DNA from: Primula veris
Taxonomy: Eukaryota > Streptophyta > Magnoliopsida > Ericales > Primulaceae
Reading direction: 5' to 3'
Assembly (NCBI GenBank): GCA_963682055.1
Contig: OY821747.1
Location: 23,496,126 to 23,560,125, forward strand
DNA: 64,000 nt
Of this stretch, positions 23,031 to 33,578 are shown piece by piece. Made by a program: the position numbers and the translations under genes. Under the pieces are notes generated by a model. It had not been told where the DNA came from. It searched no databases and saw only the letters and a list, made by a program, of their open reading frames with translations. How positions within the stretch are numbered: position 1 is the stretch's first letter; each line of letters opens with the position of its first letter.

Positions 23031-23596
23031 AGTTAGATTTTAACAACAGTTTAGTAACCGAATTAGTTGTTATTCTGCAACTAAATTTAGCGATACTAAT
23101 TTTATCAACAGTTTTCAAATAACAAATTGTTGATAAATGAATTTTTTTTTGTAGTGACTCCTAAAACATACAAATGACATGGATTTGGTCTCAAGTAAAG
23201 TAATTACATTTAGATTTTTCGTACCCTTTATATTCATTATTGTATAAATATTATAAAGGGAAAAAGTTAGGGTACAATCAAAATAACTAATAGTAGTAAA
23301 TAATATTGTTAATTGTTATTACTTTGAAAAACTTCTTGTTAATTTAGAATGTTTTTTGCGTCATAATGAGGCCGAATATTCAAATTGTTTAAAACTTGGG
23401 GACCATTTGTTAAACAAAAACCATAAAGAGAACCCTAGATGATTAGATAAAATCACAGTAGCCCTTAATATATATGTACCCAAAAAAAAGTGGCCCTTAA
23501 TATATTTCTTTCAGAATTACCCCTCTAGGTAATACACAAAAATACGTTAGTTCTCTCTCCAAATCTAATCATTTTCATTTTCTTCTCAATCTAGAG

Positions 23597-23875
23597 ATGC
23601 CAACTTCTGGTGCTCCAAAACTGAGGGATAAGCGCCATGTAGCGGTTACACGAGAGAAAGAAGAGCATCCAACCTCGGTTTTCACTTTAAGTACGGTGAG
23701 ATACGGGGAGTGCCAGAAGAACCATGCCGCTAGGGTGGGGGGTTACGCTGTGGACGGATGCAGGGAGTTCATGGCCAGCTCAAACGAAGAGAGCGATGAC
23801 GCGTTGACATGTGCCGCTTGTGGCTGCCACCGTAATTTTCATAGGATGGAGCTTGAGACAGTAGACGTCTTGTGA
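23597..23875 (+). CDS. MIF: MINI ZINC FINGER (MIF) protein
   Basis: An intronless 92-residue protein. Residues 34-82 form a ZF-HD-type zinc finger: [12 protein letters not shown], then [12 protein letters not shown], then [15 protein letters not shown]. Candidate metal ligands are C39, H43, C55, C72, C75, C77, H78 and H82. There is no homeodomain, and the length fits MIF proteins (roughly 80-100 residues). In this family the finger mediates dimerisation with ZF-HD homeodomain factors. MIFs act as competitive inhibitors, affecting hormone responses and meristem or floral termination. The N-terminal 33 residues are basic and poorly conserved, as usual. CCCTTAATATATTTC near 23492 is a possible TATA region about 100 bp upstream. 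Which MIF paralogue this is cannot be told. Confidence 0.95.
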   Translation: MPTSGAPKLRDKRHVAVTREKEEHPTSVFTLSTVRYGECQKNHAARVGGYAVDGCREFMASSNEESDDALTCAACGCHRNFHRMELETVDVL

Positions 23876-23887
23876 GTGTTATACATT

Positions 23888-23906
23888 TATAATCCGACGG
23901 ATTATA
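23888..23906. repeat. Perfect 9-1-9 palindrome in the MIF 3' region
   Basis: TATAATCCG-A-CGGATTATA starts 13 bases after the MIF stop codon. A degenerate half (TATAATCAGGCGGATAAA) follows at 23914. In RNA it would form a short hairpin in the 3' UTR. Confidence 0.8.
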
Positions 23907-26531
23907 ATACACTTATAATCAGGCGGATAAAATGGCAACAAACAGAATTTGATTGCATGGTTATTACTATTTTTACTTATTTGGTGATTCTTGTGGTTAT
24001 ATCAAGATTGGTAGCTAATTTCTAGATTTATAAGTAATGGATGTGCATATTGTAATGTAATTTTGTGATTTAGGCTTGGTTAAGATTATTTTGTTTCACT
24101 TGGTGTATGGTTAAGGCTCTATATGCAGAGATTGTAATGAGGAGAAAATGTTTTTGAGTGCATTCTCTATGCTTTTGTACTTAAGTTTCATGCGTTTGAT
24201 TGAATTTCCGCCTTTGTATATCTTTTTTGTCATTAACATTTTAAGTCTGCATTTGGTATCAGAAACGAGTAATTCTGTGGTAAAAAAGCTTACTCGTAGT
24301 TATGTTGTAAAAAAACTTACTATGAAGATACTTTTTTTAGCAGGAAAGGAACAACCACAACTTCAGAATAACACAAATAATAAATTATCATTTTGTGCTA
24401 TTATTCAGATTTGCCTATTACATATATTTGTCCCCCTCTCAATGTACCCAGTCTTATAGCTCTAGATAGTTGGATAGGACATTGTATCCATCTTTTTAAA
24501 AGTTGATTTTATGTATTTAGGTTGCTGTTAAAGTGGGCGTTTTGTTTATGACACATTATCCTTTAACTATGAATGACTTTTATTTTTCCAAATATAACAG
24601 CTTAGATATTACCAAGAATATTGTCCCCATATAAATATAATCATGTTGGTTGTTATGGTGGAATTGTCCTTTAAGTCTTTTAACTATGTCGTTAAAAACT
24701 TATTAGTTGATCTTGATATGCATATACAACTACCCAACTCTTGATTACTAACCTTAAAAGTTGTTGAATTTTTTGTTTTGGCCAATCAACAATCATTTGG
24801 GAAAATAAAAAAATCAAATAAATAGCTAAAGAAAACCTTGGCACATGTGGTGTAACTTCTTTGAAATTTATTTAATTATACATTTATAAATAGGAACCAG
24901 TAGATATATTGCATGTGAAAGTGACCTAATAACATGCATTACCAGAGTACTTCTTATAACCATATAACTTGTATCTATGTACATTACTAAAACAAATCCA
25001 TCATTTATAAATTTTAGTGTTGGGAACCAGTTGTTTCTTAGATACATCGGGAAATAAAAGAAGGAACCTCAAGCCAGTGCATCAAGTATGATAAATACTT
25101 TTAGAAACATAAACAAAATAGTTAGGCATGAATACATGTGACACGACCAAAATATAACAGAACAAATAGAGATGCATGTTCCTGAGTATGTATTTATACC
25201 AGGTCTTTGCTTATTCAGTGAACTTTACCTTACCTAATTAGTTCGTCTAAGAATCAATTACGAAAAACCCGCAATTATAAAACCTAACAAGAAATGAAAA
25301 GTAATGAATCACATTCAGACTAATCACTCTAAATAATCTTGGAAAGTTCTGTGAAAAGAGAAATTGTATCAACTCCATGTAGTATATGACCTACTTTTAT
25401 GCAAATTCTGAATGTGATCAAAATTAGTTTCTTTTTTCATGTGAATTGTTTCTTATAAAAGTGCTATAGTTAGTCATTAATCATGCATGAACATTTCAAG
25501 TTTATGTTAGCTTTATATTTTGGTATATGTCAAATCTAACTTGTAAGCATTAGTCTATTTTTGGCTTATCATTTCCTACGGAAACAAGCTTGATAGTTCT
25601 TCGGTATTTTGCAATGAATTTGACAAAATGTGGGTTGAATTCAGTGAACGAGATAATACTACTATTTTGAGTAATAAAAATAGATTTGTCTGACTTAATT
25701 ATATGTGAACCTCTTTTACACCTTTACTTTTTCTGCTTGAAGGTTATCAAGATCGATACACCACTGGTTGTGGGGAAGCTCCCAATTTATACAATTATGA
25801 TCACTTGTTTTTTTGTCTTAGGAATGGGATTATTTCCTCTCTTTTTTTTATTTATTTGTTAAGAAGTTCCGGGAAATAGTACCTAAATCTACATATTATA
25901 TCAAAATACAAGATGTACATATCTGTTACGGTCTTAATCAAAGATAATCAATATCAAAAGAGTTGTACAAGTGAAATAATTTACAAAAGTAATATAAAAG
26001 TACAATGTAAATCTGAATTTTGTGATGAGAGGTTCTCATTAATTAAAAAATACCCGAATCTAAAGTTATTGGATTAAGACTTAGTTGATGATGATCATGA
26101 GGTTATCATACAAAATAAATTAGTAAAATGTGGCTGCTTCGGAAATAATGCACAACTGGTTCTAAATCTGTCTTCATATATTCTGAATTTGATAGTGCTT
26201 CATCCTTACCGATCATCTTTTTCTTACCATTAAAAGCAACACCAAAAGAGCTGGCTAAGCTCAAGTAACAGCCGAACCTAGGACCATTTGGACCTTACAA
26301 TTCTCTCCAGTCTTATTTGATCAACTTTAATGAATAAGTTATGAAAATGAATTCGTGTGGAAAACAAAATACACATTATGTGTCTATTTGAAGAAAAATC
26401 AGTGATGTTCCAATATAAAGTTAAATGTTTTTGTTCAATTGAGTTTCTTTTGGTCACTAGAGTAGAGGTTTTGATGGGGTATAAAATCAGTTGGCTTTTA
26501 TTATTTTTATATGTTGTATACGATCTCACGT
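23907..26531. other. Gene-free spacer
   Basis: AT-rich. The frame at 24148-24459 has no domain and begins within the probable MIF 3' region, so it is left out. No RNA gene or repeat with clear ends was seen. Confidence 0.5.
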
Positions 26532-26536
26532 CATCA

Positions 26537-26966
26537 TATTAGGGATCTCGGCACATCCGAGACTCGTACAACGGAAAAAAGTAACTCAAACGATTGACCG
26601 AATAAAGACAGACAAACTCACATGCACACAAATCAAATAAGGAGGTATAGAAAAGGCAATCACACACAAACACATTATATTTGTTTACAAGGTTTACCCA
26701 ACACTTGCTACTTTCTTGGGGCCGCTGCACGGCATATATATACATATATATTAAAAATAGGATTACAACGTAATCTAACTTGATCACAAATGTATGGTTC
26801 TCTTACAAATAGAACTCTTTCCCTACAATATTCTCTCAAATATGTGATGCTAAATTAGAATGAGTAAGGGTATATAAAGGACCCAACATGGGCCTCAACA
26901 CTAAACAAGTTGATGTGTGATAATTAGAAAAGATAACCAAAACACATTTGGCTCCACAACTCCACA
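26537..26966 (-). repeat. LTR (downstream LTR in element sense)
   Basis: Starts TATTAGGGATCTCGG and ends CTCCACA. The copy at 29056 shares segments such as GGCAATCACACACAAACACA and GGGGCCGCTGCACGGC. The element is read on the minus strand, so this is its 3' LTR. The PPT (AAGTGGGAGATT on the minus strand, 26967-26978) abuts it. Confidence 0.9.
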
Positions 26967-27713
26967 ATCTCCCACTTGGAGACAAATGCCGAGCTCTAAT
27001 TATCACCGATCAACAAATCACCGAACTCAACATACCCATGAGCAACTGACGTCTCTAAACTCCTCATAAGATAGTCTGAACTTTTTGCTCATTCCCGAGC
27101 TCCAAACACTCCCACTGCAGCGGCGACCCAGAACTCTCAATTATGGAATATGACCGAGGTAACTTTCGACTTTGGCTCATCGATCAAATTCGGCTTCACG
27201 CCGATGTGCAACTCTTTCACCCGACACACCCAAATCTTCTTCATTGGCCCATTGCCAATGGTCTTCGCTTCCAGCTCCTTGTCGATGCGTCTCTCTCTCG
27301 GCTTCATGCCGACCTGCTTCGCTTGTCTTCAAAGCATTTCACTATCTCTCTTTCGGTTATCCCTCTTCGACAATACGGCCCGATGTCGAATCTTGGTACT
27401 CATCTTTCCCAATGACTTCTCCATGTCTTTCATCCCAAGCTCTCCTCGGTTTGATGTCACTGCAAGAGTCTTCAAACTACCGAGTTTGTCACCAACTAAC
27501 GACAAGATATGATGAACATACGTTGAATAACCTATGGATCCTTGTGTCACCCAAGGTCTAATATTTGTGACTGAAGCTTGGCACAACTTCCTTGTCTCTC
27601 CCATTGTTTCTTTCAAAACATCACCATGCAAGAAGGTAACACCTTTCTTGCCCGAGAAACAAGCTTGGTCATCTCGCGGACCTGACCTTGTTCGCGACTC
27701 TACAGTCGCCTCA

Positions 27714-28922
27714 TCACCAATGACCCTCCCGGTCACGTACAATCACTAGGCTTCCACGCGTAACCTTCCATGTCCCATTCCCGAACAAAGTCGAATACCC
27801 ATCTTCATCGAGCGATTCTACGGAGATCAAATTCTTCTTCAGCTTCGGAACATGTCGCACCTTGTTCAACTTCCAAACGCACCCGTTCCAACTTCGGATC
27901 TTCACATCTCCCATACCCACAATCTCTAAGGCCTCTCCGTTGGGCAGGTAAAATTTTCCGAATTTACCTCTCACATAACCTTCGAACAACTCACGGTTCG
28001 AGGTGGTATGGTATGAAGCACCCGAATCTAGAAACCAATTCTCGAGACAATCAGCACCCGCAAACAGAACGTCTCCCGAATTGTACAAGTCTTCCTCGCT
28101 GACCACGTTCGCTCCATCCATCTGGCCAGTTTTCCTATTCACCTTTGGAGCCGAACAATATGTGCCGATGTGGCCGATTTTGTGACAATTATAACACTCG
28201 GCAGTCTTGTGCCAATCATACTGGCACTGTCTCGTCTGTCTCCGTCCATCTCGGGACTGAGATCTACCTCTATGACTCCCACTTGAACCTATGTTCAACA
28301 TGGAACTATCGGAGTCCTCATAAGTTTCCCTCGTGTCCTTCCTCCTAGTCTCCTTGGCGAGTACACTATCTTGGACACCACTGAAGGTCAACTTATCCTT
28401 TCTCATCGAGTTGCTAATAGCCGCCCTCGTGGGCTCCCAGTTGTTCGGCAACGATGCTAACAATATCAAAGCCATGACTTTATCATCAAAATCAATGTCA
28501 ACACTGTCTAATTGATTGACGGTATCGCTAAACACATTCAGATGTTTATCCACGGGCGTACTCTACGACATTCTCATATTGAACAACTTCTTCATAAAAA
28601 ACACTTTGTTGTTCGCGGTCGGCTTCTCATACATGTCTGATAGGATAGTCATCATCCCTTTCGTCGTCGTCTCCTTGGCGACATTGTGTGCGACACTCCT
28701 TGACAGTGTTAGTCAGATGAGTCCTAAGACTTGCCGATCAAGAAGCTTCCAATTCTCTTCCGACATACCTGTCGGTCTCGTATCAAGCAACGGTTGATGT
28801 GACTTTTTGCCGTACAAATAGTCTTCTATTTTCATCCGCCAAAACCCAAATTCTTGGCCGTCAAACCTTTCTATCCGTACACAGTCTTGTCTTCTCCAGC
28901 CATCGTTTCTCTGCAAACTCAC
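27714..28922 (-). pseudogene. Copia gag plus protease start, two internal stops
   Basis: From the ATG at 28922: FDGQEFGFWRMKIEDYL and the UBN2-type gag core (ILLASLPNNWEPTRAAI), then a CCHC knuckle CYNCHKIGHIGTYC. The protease start NWFLDSGASYHTTSNRELF and the usual linker follow (VRHVPKLKKNLISVESL). The frame is interrupted by stops at about 28713 and 28560, both single-base nonsense changes without frame shift. After the linker the coding sequence ends and no integrase follows. Gag motifs, including the knuckle, are otherwise kept. Confidence 0.85.
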
Positions 28923-29039
28923 GATCTATACCGATCTAGCGACTCAACCCAAGTTTCTCACCCTTCGACTCTACGAACCTTGTCTTTACAAACCTCTGAC
29001 GCCTCGAACCTCGGCTCAAATAACTCGGAAGCATCAACT

Positions 29040-29053
29040 TGGCTCTGATACCA
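29040..29053 (-). promoter_or_regulatory. Primer-binding site of the copia element
   Basis: The minus strand reads TGGTATCAGAGCCA, complementary to the 3' end of initiator methionine tRNA, two bases inside the 29056 LTR. This is the standard Ty1/copia site for minus-strand priming. Confidence 0.9.
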
Positions 29054-29055
29054 CT

Positions 29056-29464
29056 TGTTAGGGATCTCGGAATGTCCGAGACTCGCATAGCGGAAACAAG
29101 TAACTCGGACGATTCACCGAAAAAAGATAGACAAACTCACACGCACACAAATAAGGAATAGAAAAGGCAATCACACACAAACACACTATATTTGTTTAGA
29201 AGGTTCACCCAACACTGGCTAATTTCCTGGGGCCGCTGCACGGCCGATATATATATATTATAGAGAGCATTACTTGATCATAAAGCTATGGTTATTTAAC
29301 AACTAGAACTCTTATCTTTAAAATATTCTCTCAAATATGTAATGCTAAATTAAAAGGGGTAAGAGGGTATATATATGACCCAACATGGACATCAACACTA
29401 AACATGGTGATGTGGGATAATTAAAAAACATAAACAAAACACATTTGGCTCCATAACTCAACAC
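29056..29464 (-). repeat. LTR (5' LTR in element sense)
   Basis: Starts TGTTAGGGATCTCGG and ends CTCAACA, the usual TG...CA limits, followed directly by the duplicated target CATCA. It would carry the promoter for the minus-strand transcript. Confidence 0.9.
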
Positions 29465-29469
29465 ATCAA

Positions 29470-30394
29470 GGTAAAAGATTAAGTTCATTTTTAGAGTTAT
29501 GAATAGGCTCCAAGATTTAATATTCTAATACTTCATCAAATAATATAGTAATTGTTTTATCTTGCTTCATGAAATGTATATAGTAAATGGTTTATAACAT
29601 TCGAATTGAACATCACACAATTCTTGCCAATTTTCTTTTGTTTATGTTTATACATTTCGTTTAACCTTCCCCACAAACAATAAGATGATTAATGATATCA
29701 GCTAACAAATGAATGACGGATAAAGAATGTTTATACACTTCGACTGTTGCTAATAAAATACGTCAAATATTCAGTCATGAAGGAGATGTACGTTCAAGTA
29801 CCGTGCAAGACGCTTGAAAATAAATCATGGTGCCTAGCCCATAAAGTAACTCTTTTATTTTAATATATAGGCTTGTTATTGATTTATAAAAAATAAAATA
29901 ACCCATGAGATATTCTTTCATATCAAGAAAAAGCCACCAAAGAAACAGTTTCGAAACAATTTAATTGTTTTAAAAAAAAAATCAGTTTTGCTCGAATGTC
30001 AAAAGAAGAAGTTAGTATTTTACATTCGACTAAACAATGATATGTATTTTTTATTCTTAAAAGCACAAGCAAAGCTAGTTTAAGATGATCATAATCGTTT
30101 AAATACGCACCAAATGCATTGCAATTTAGCAAAATGCAACTAACTTTCCTTATGTTTTGGTAAAACTTTCCTTAAGAAAAGTTAGTTGTATTTTGCAATC
30201 AATAGTAACTTCAAATGGCATGCTCATAATCGTTTACATACGTAATTAATTGAATAGATATTACAAAAAACATTACAACATAATATATAGTGGAAATATG
30301 AAAATAAAGTATTGATCAAGTGTATTTTTCCCCTAATAAAATAATAAAATTTGCAAAATAGTGCAAACCCAATAATTTAATAAAGGTATTCATG
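29470..30394. other. Spacer with one strong hairpin
   Basis: AT-rich, no genes. Contains the inverted repeat at 30129-30196. CATAATCGTTTAAATACG (30090) returns as CATAATCGTTTACATACG (30226), so the hairpin is flanked by a direct repeat. Confidence 0.5.
30129..30196. repeat. Hairpin with 24-bp arms
   Basis: GCAAAATGCAACTAACTTTC on the left pairs with GAAAAGTTAGTTGTATTTTGC-type sequence on the right with two mismatches, around a loop of about 20 bases. It could be a MITE core or a small-RNA-type foldback. Confidence 0.75.
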
Positions 30395-30722
30395 GCGCGT
30401 TTGACATGAGTAGTATTTGACACCATATTAGTGACTTCTAACTTATTTTTAATTGGTAAATCGACTTTTACTTATTTTAACTAAGAGTGACTTGTCAATA
30501 TACAAATATAGAATTTCATTAGAAAACTTTTATTCTTGATAATTTTAAGTGAAAAAATTTAAAACAATTAATTTTTAACTTCTCTGTTTTTCAGGCCTTT
30601 TACTCTAAAAGCTTGCTTTTTAAAAACAAAATAAGTCTAGCAAAGCAAACATTGCAGCTTTTTCTAAACCAAAAGCTAAACAATTAATTCAAAAAAAAAA
30701 AAACTGTTATCAAACAGACACT
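30395..30722. mobile_element. MITE (hAT-like ends)
   Basis: Left end GGCGCGTTTGACATGAG, right end TGTTATCAAACAGACAC. The inside has short AAGCT-rich blocks. TCAT lies on both sides but is too short to be decisive. First of three adjacent miniature elements. Confidence 0.45.
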
Positions 30723-30726
30723 CATA

Positions 30727-31083
30727 AGTCTCGATACGATGGGGAGGTATTTTTCCACATCAAAAAATATTTTTCCACTGAAAAACCGTAACTCTAAGTT
30801 ATAAACCGTAAATGTATAAAACTTAGTTCTACTAGTTATAAACCGAGTTTAAAAATTTATTATTTATTATTTTATTTTATTGATGTTTTTGACTTTATTT
30901 ACTTTTTTTTAAGGATTTTTTTTATCACAAAATCGTAAAATGTTAGAGAAGTTAGAAAATGAGTTTCAAATTGAGTCATTTTTAAATTTTGTACTTATTT
31001 TTATTGAAGTTTGAATATTTTTAGTCTTTTAAAAAAACAATATTTTGATGCGGAAAAATAGGCTGCCAACCAAACGAGCCTCA
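30727..31083. mobile_element. Foldback MITE upstream of the GARS gene
   Basis: The left part GGTATTTTTCCACATCAAAA is mirrored by TTTTGATGCGGAAAAATAGG on the right. Weaker pairing reaches out to CTCGATACGA and CCAAACGAGCC. Ends directly before the CT-rich stretch proposed as the leader exon of the GARS gene. Confidence 0.6.
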
Positions 31084-31165
31084 AAGGTTGTCCCGCCACT
31101 ACACCCTAGCCGACTTCTCTATCTTTCTCTCTCTACAAAACAACTATCTCTTTCCCTCTCTACTG
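31084..31165 (+). promoter_or_regulatory. Probable 5'-UTR exon of the GARS gene
   Basis: A CT-rich stretch (CTTTCTCTCTCTAC and similar) ends in CTACTG|GTAATT, a good splice donor. A matching acceptor TTCTTTAACAG ends at 33543, 35 bases before the start codon at 33579. A leader intron of about 2.4 kb is thus likely but not shown by coding evidence. Confidence 0.4.
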
Positions 31166-31296
31166 GTAATTTCTCCAAACCTTATTATTTAATCCAATTT
31201 TATGTATTGTGTTTCATTTGTTTATTTATATTGTGTGTGTTTTGTACTAGTTTTTTTTTCATTGCTTTTTAGATTTTTTTGCTACGAAAAAGCATT

Positions 31297-31623
31297 GGGT
31301 CTTTGGTATGTTAGCTTTTATGGCTTTTAAAAAGCTTAATTTTGGTTATAAAACCAGGAAAAGAAAAAATGTATGTGTTTGGAACAAGTTTTTGATAGTA
31401 CAACTATAGATTATGCTAAAAAGAGGAAATTGATGCGATGATACTTTGGCCATTTTGAATGAATTAGCAAAAGCTAAAATCTAAAACTGAACACAAACTT
31501 AATAAATCTAGCTTTTAAAAATTTGTTACGAAACGCACTAACCAGCTTTTTATAAACAAGCTTTTTTACAGTTGCTTTCTAAAAGCAGCCTTTTGACCAA
31601 AAAAGTTGATGCCAAACGGACCC
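31297..31623. mobile_element. MITE with 3-bp duplication ATT
   Basis: Ends GGGTCTTTGGTATG and, reversed, GGGTCCGTTTGGCATC; the inverted similarity continues to the CTTTTAAAAAGC / GCTTTCTAAAAGC blocks. ATT flanks both sides (31294-31296 and 31624-31626). The termini and 3-bp duplication suggest the PIF/Harbinger type. Lies inside the proposed leader intron of the GARS gene. Confidence 0.6.
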
Positions 31624-31782
31624 ATTATTGTACAAGCATATGGTTAAGGAATAGGGGAGAACTAGTAAGCTAAAATTATAGAAAGTTACCAAAATACCCC
31701 TAGCTACGTTAAGAGTTACTTTTATGAATGGTAATTTCAAGTTCTAGTCTTCATATATAAATAGAAACTTGAAGATTTAAAT

Positions 31783-31877
31783 AGTATTAATTGGTTATTG
31801 CATGCATGGTCTATATAGGAATTTTAATTTGGGAGTTTTGTATTGTTAGTATTAATTGGTTATTGCATGCATGGTCT
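31783..31877. repeat. Local direct repeat in the proposed leader intron
   Basis: AGTATTAATTGGTTATTGCA, followed by TGCATGGTCTA, occurs at 31783 and again at 31848. A second repeated phrase, TAATTGAATCAGTG, recurs at 31896, 31928 and 32131. Confidence 0.8.
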
Positions 31878-32479
31878 AGATTACCTTTATCTGTAATTGA
31901 ATCAGTGGATAGGTGAATAAAGAGATGTAATTGAATCAGTGTTTGATCAATTTCCGATACATAGTGTACATTTATTTTTCTGCTTATAGCTACTGTGAGT
32001 TGTTAATGGATTAAAGTTGTATTTATTTTGTAAAATTTAGTACATGTAAACTTGTCAAAACAAATTTTAGTATTTTTACAAGTGAAAATAGTTTGTTAGG
32101 TAATCTTCTATTTATATTATCTTTATCCATAATTGAATCAGTGAATAGGTGAAATACAGAGATTTCTAAAACAATTATTTTTACAAGTGAAAATAGTTTG
32201 TGCAAAGGTTTATCTACTGTATAAGTATTTAGGATGGAAGACTTGGGTGAAAGATGAGTTCCTAGATTGAGTTAGTTTAAGTCAAGCTAAAGTAGATTCA
32301 ATCATGTATGTGAGATGTCTATACTCATATTGTGGTTGAGTAGTTTTAGTCGAGAAAAAGTAGTCTGATGAGTTCAAGAATATGATTGCTGTATGAATTA
32401 GAAAGTTAATTTTTTTTTTTTGTCACTTTTTTTTTTTATTTCCCGATAGTAATTATATATGTTGGTTCCAATGAAATTG

Positions 32480-32637
32480 TGCCCCCCCACCCCCCAATGA
32501 AAATCTCGCCAGTGACCCCATCACCCCATTTATTAATAAAAAAAACAATCTTTGACCATGTATATTGAAAAGAAAAACGATTTTAGTATTTCAGCATCTC
32601 AATAATTACGAAAAGAAACAATTCAAGTTCCGCCACT
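32480..32637. mobile_element. Short element with a TTCCGCCACTG end
   Basis: Begins in the C-rich text GCCCCCCCACCCCCC and ends TTCCGCCACTG, like the intron element at 13465-13612. Non-coding. Confidence 0.35.
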
Positions 32638-33578
32638 GTAAGGAACCTTATGGTTTTATTTAGTGCCTTTGAATTTAACTCCAGCAGCTGTTACTATTTA
32701 AGTTGCATCAGCAAAAAATATTTCTATTTTTTATTTCAGTCTGCATTTTTTTTCTTAGTTTTTGAAATATTTTGTTTTGGTATTATCCCATTTCGACACT
32801 ATACTGTCGTGTCTGATCCTATGTGCGTTTTGGGTGAATATTTGATTTCCAGACTTTCAGTGGGTCAGAATTCAGTTTGGAGGTTATTGGACCGGGTCCT
32901 AACCGAAGATATAAAGTGTTACTTTTTTTCATACTTTTGCAAAGAATATCTCGGTCAAAACTTGCAAGTTATTAGCAGTACTTATATCCATTTATATTAC
33001 ACCATTCACCATTTCAAATGTGGTTAGTCGCGGTACTATGATCCATTTATGGAAGTGGCTGAACTTAACTTAGATACTTTTTTCTTGTTATGCGGGAGCC
33101 AAAAGACTATAATCGGCGTATTCTTGGTAAAGTAACATGTAAAAAACCGATTTTATTTAAATATGCGAGGAGTGGTAGCCCATTTTAGCATAATCTTTGT
33201 CTCTTCCCTGAATGTGGTCCAGTAGCTTTATATTTCCTTTTTTTCCTCATCCTTTGGTTTAATTTGGTAAAGTTTAGGGGAGAAGAGAATCTAAGGAATG
33301 TCTGAGTTTTAATAAGAATATTGACAAAGAATGTAATAATTGAATGACAAGCTGGTCGAGTGATTTTCTGCATCCTATATGTTCTGTTTTGACTGCCTAT
33401 TTACTTGATTGTTTTCCTCCTTTTCTTTGTTTTTTCACTTGTGTTTTTATTCTTATAATGCAAAAAGTTGGATATACTGTGGGTCTTCTTCTCGTTTTCC
33501 TCTTGATATTATGACTGGCTTATATCTATGTCTTCTTTAACAGCATCTATAGGAGATATCTTTTAAAAGGCATTTATA

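Larger units (their letters stand above)
26537..29464 (-). mobile_element. Non-autonomous gag-only Ty1/copia element, full ends
   Basis: Complete 2.93-kb unit: LTRs at 26537-26966 and 29056-29464, direct target duplication CATCA at 26532-26536 and 29465-29469, an initiator-Met-tRNA-type PBS and a PPT. The interior codes only for gag and the protease start, then about 750 bp of CT-rich non-coding sequence. Integrase, RT and RNase H are absent. This layout matches gag-carrying terminal-repeat elements that move using enzymes supplied in trans. The LTRs differ at many positions, and the outermost dinucleotide of one is changed (TA for TG), so the insertion is not recent. Confidence 0.9.

Noticed and set aside
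24148..24459. 103-codon frame after the MIF gene
   Set aside because: No domain, AT-driven composition, begins in the probable MIF 3' region.
27143..27561. Overlapping plus-strand frames of 90-129 codons
   Set aside because: They lie in the CT-rich non-coding part of the minus-strand copia element and in three frames at once.
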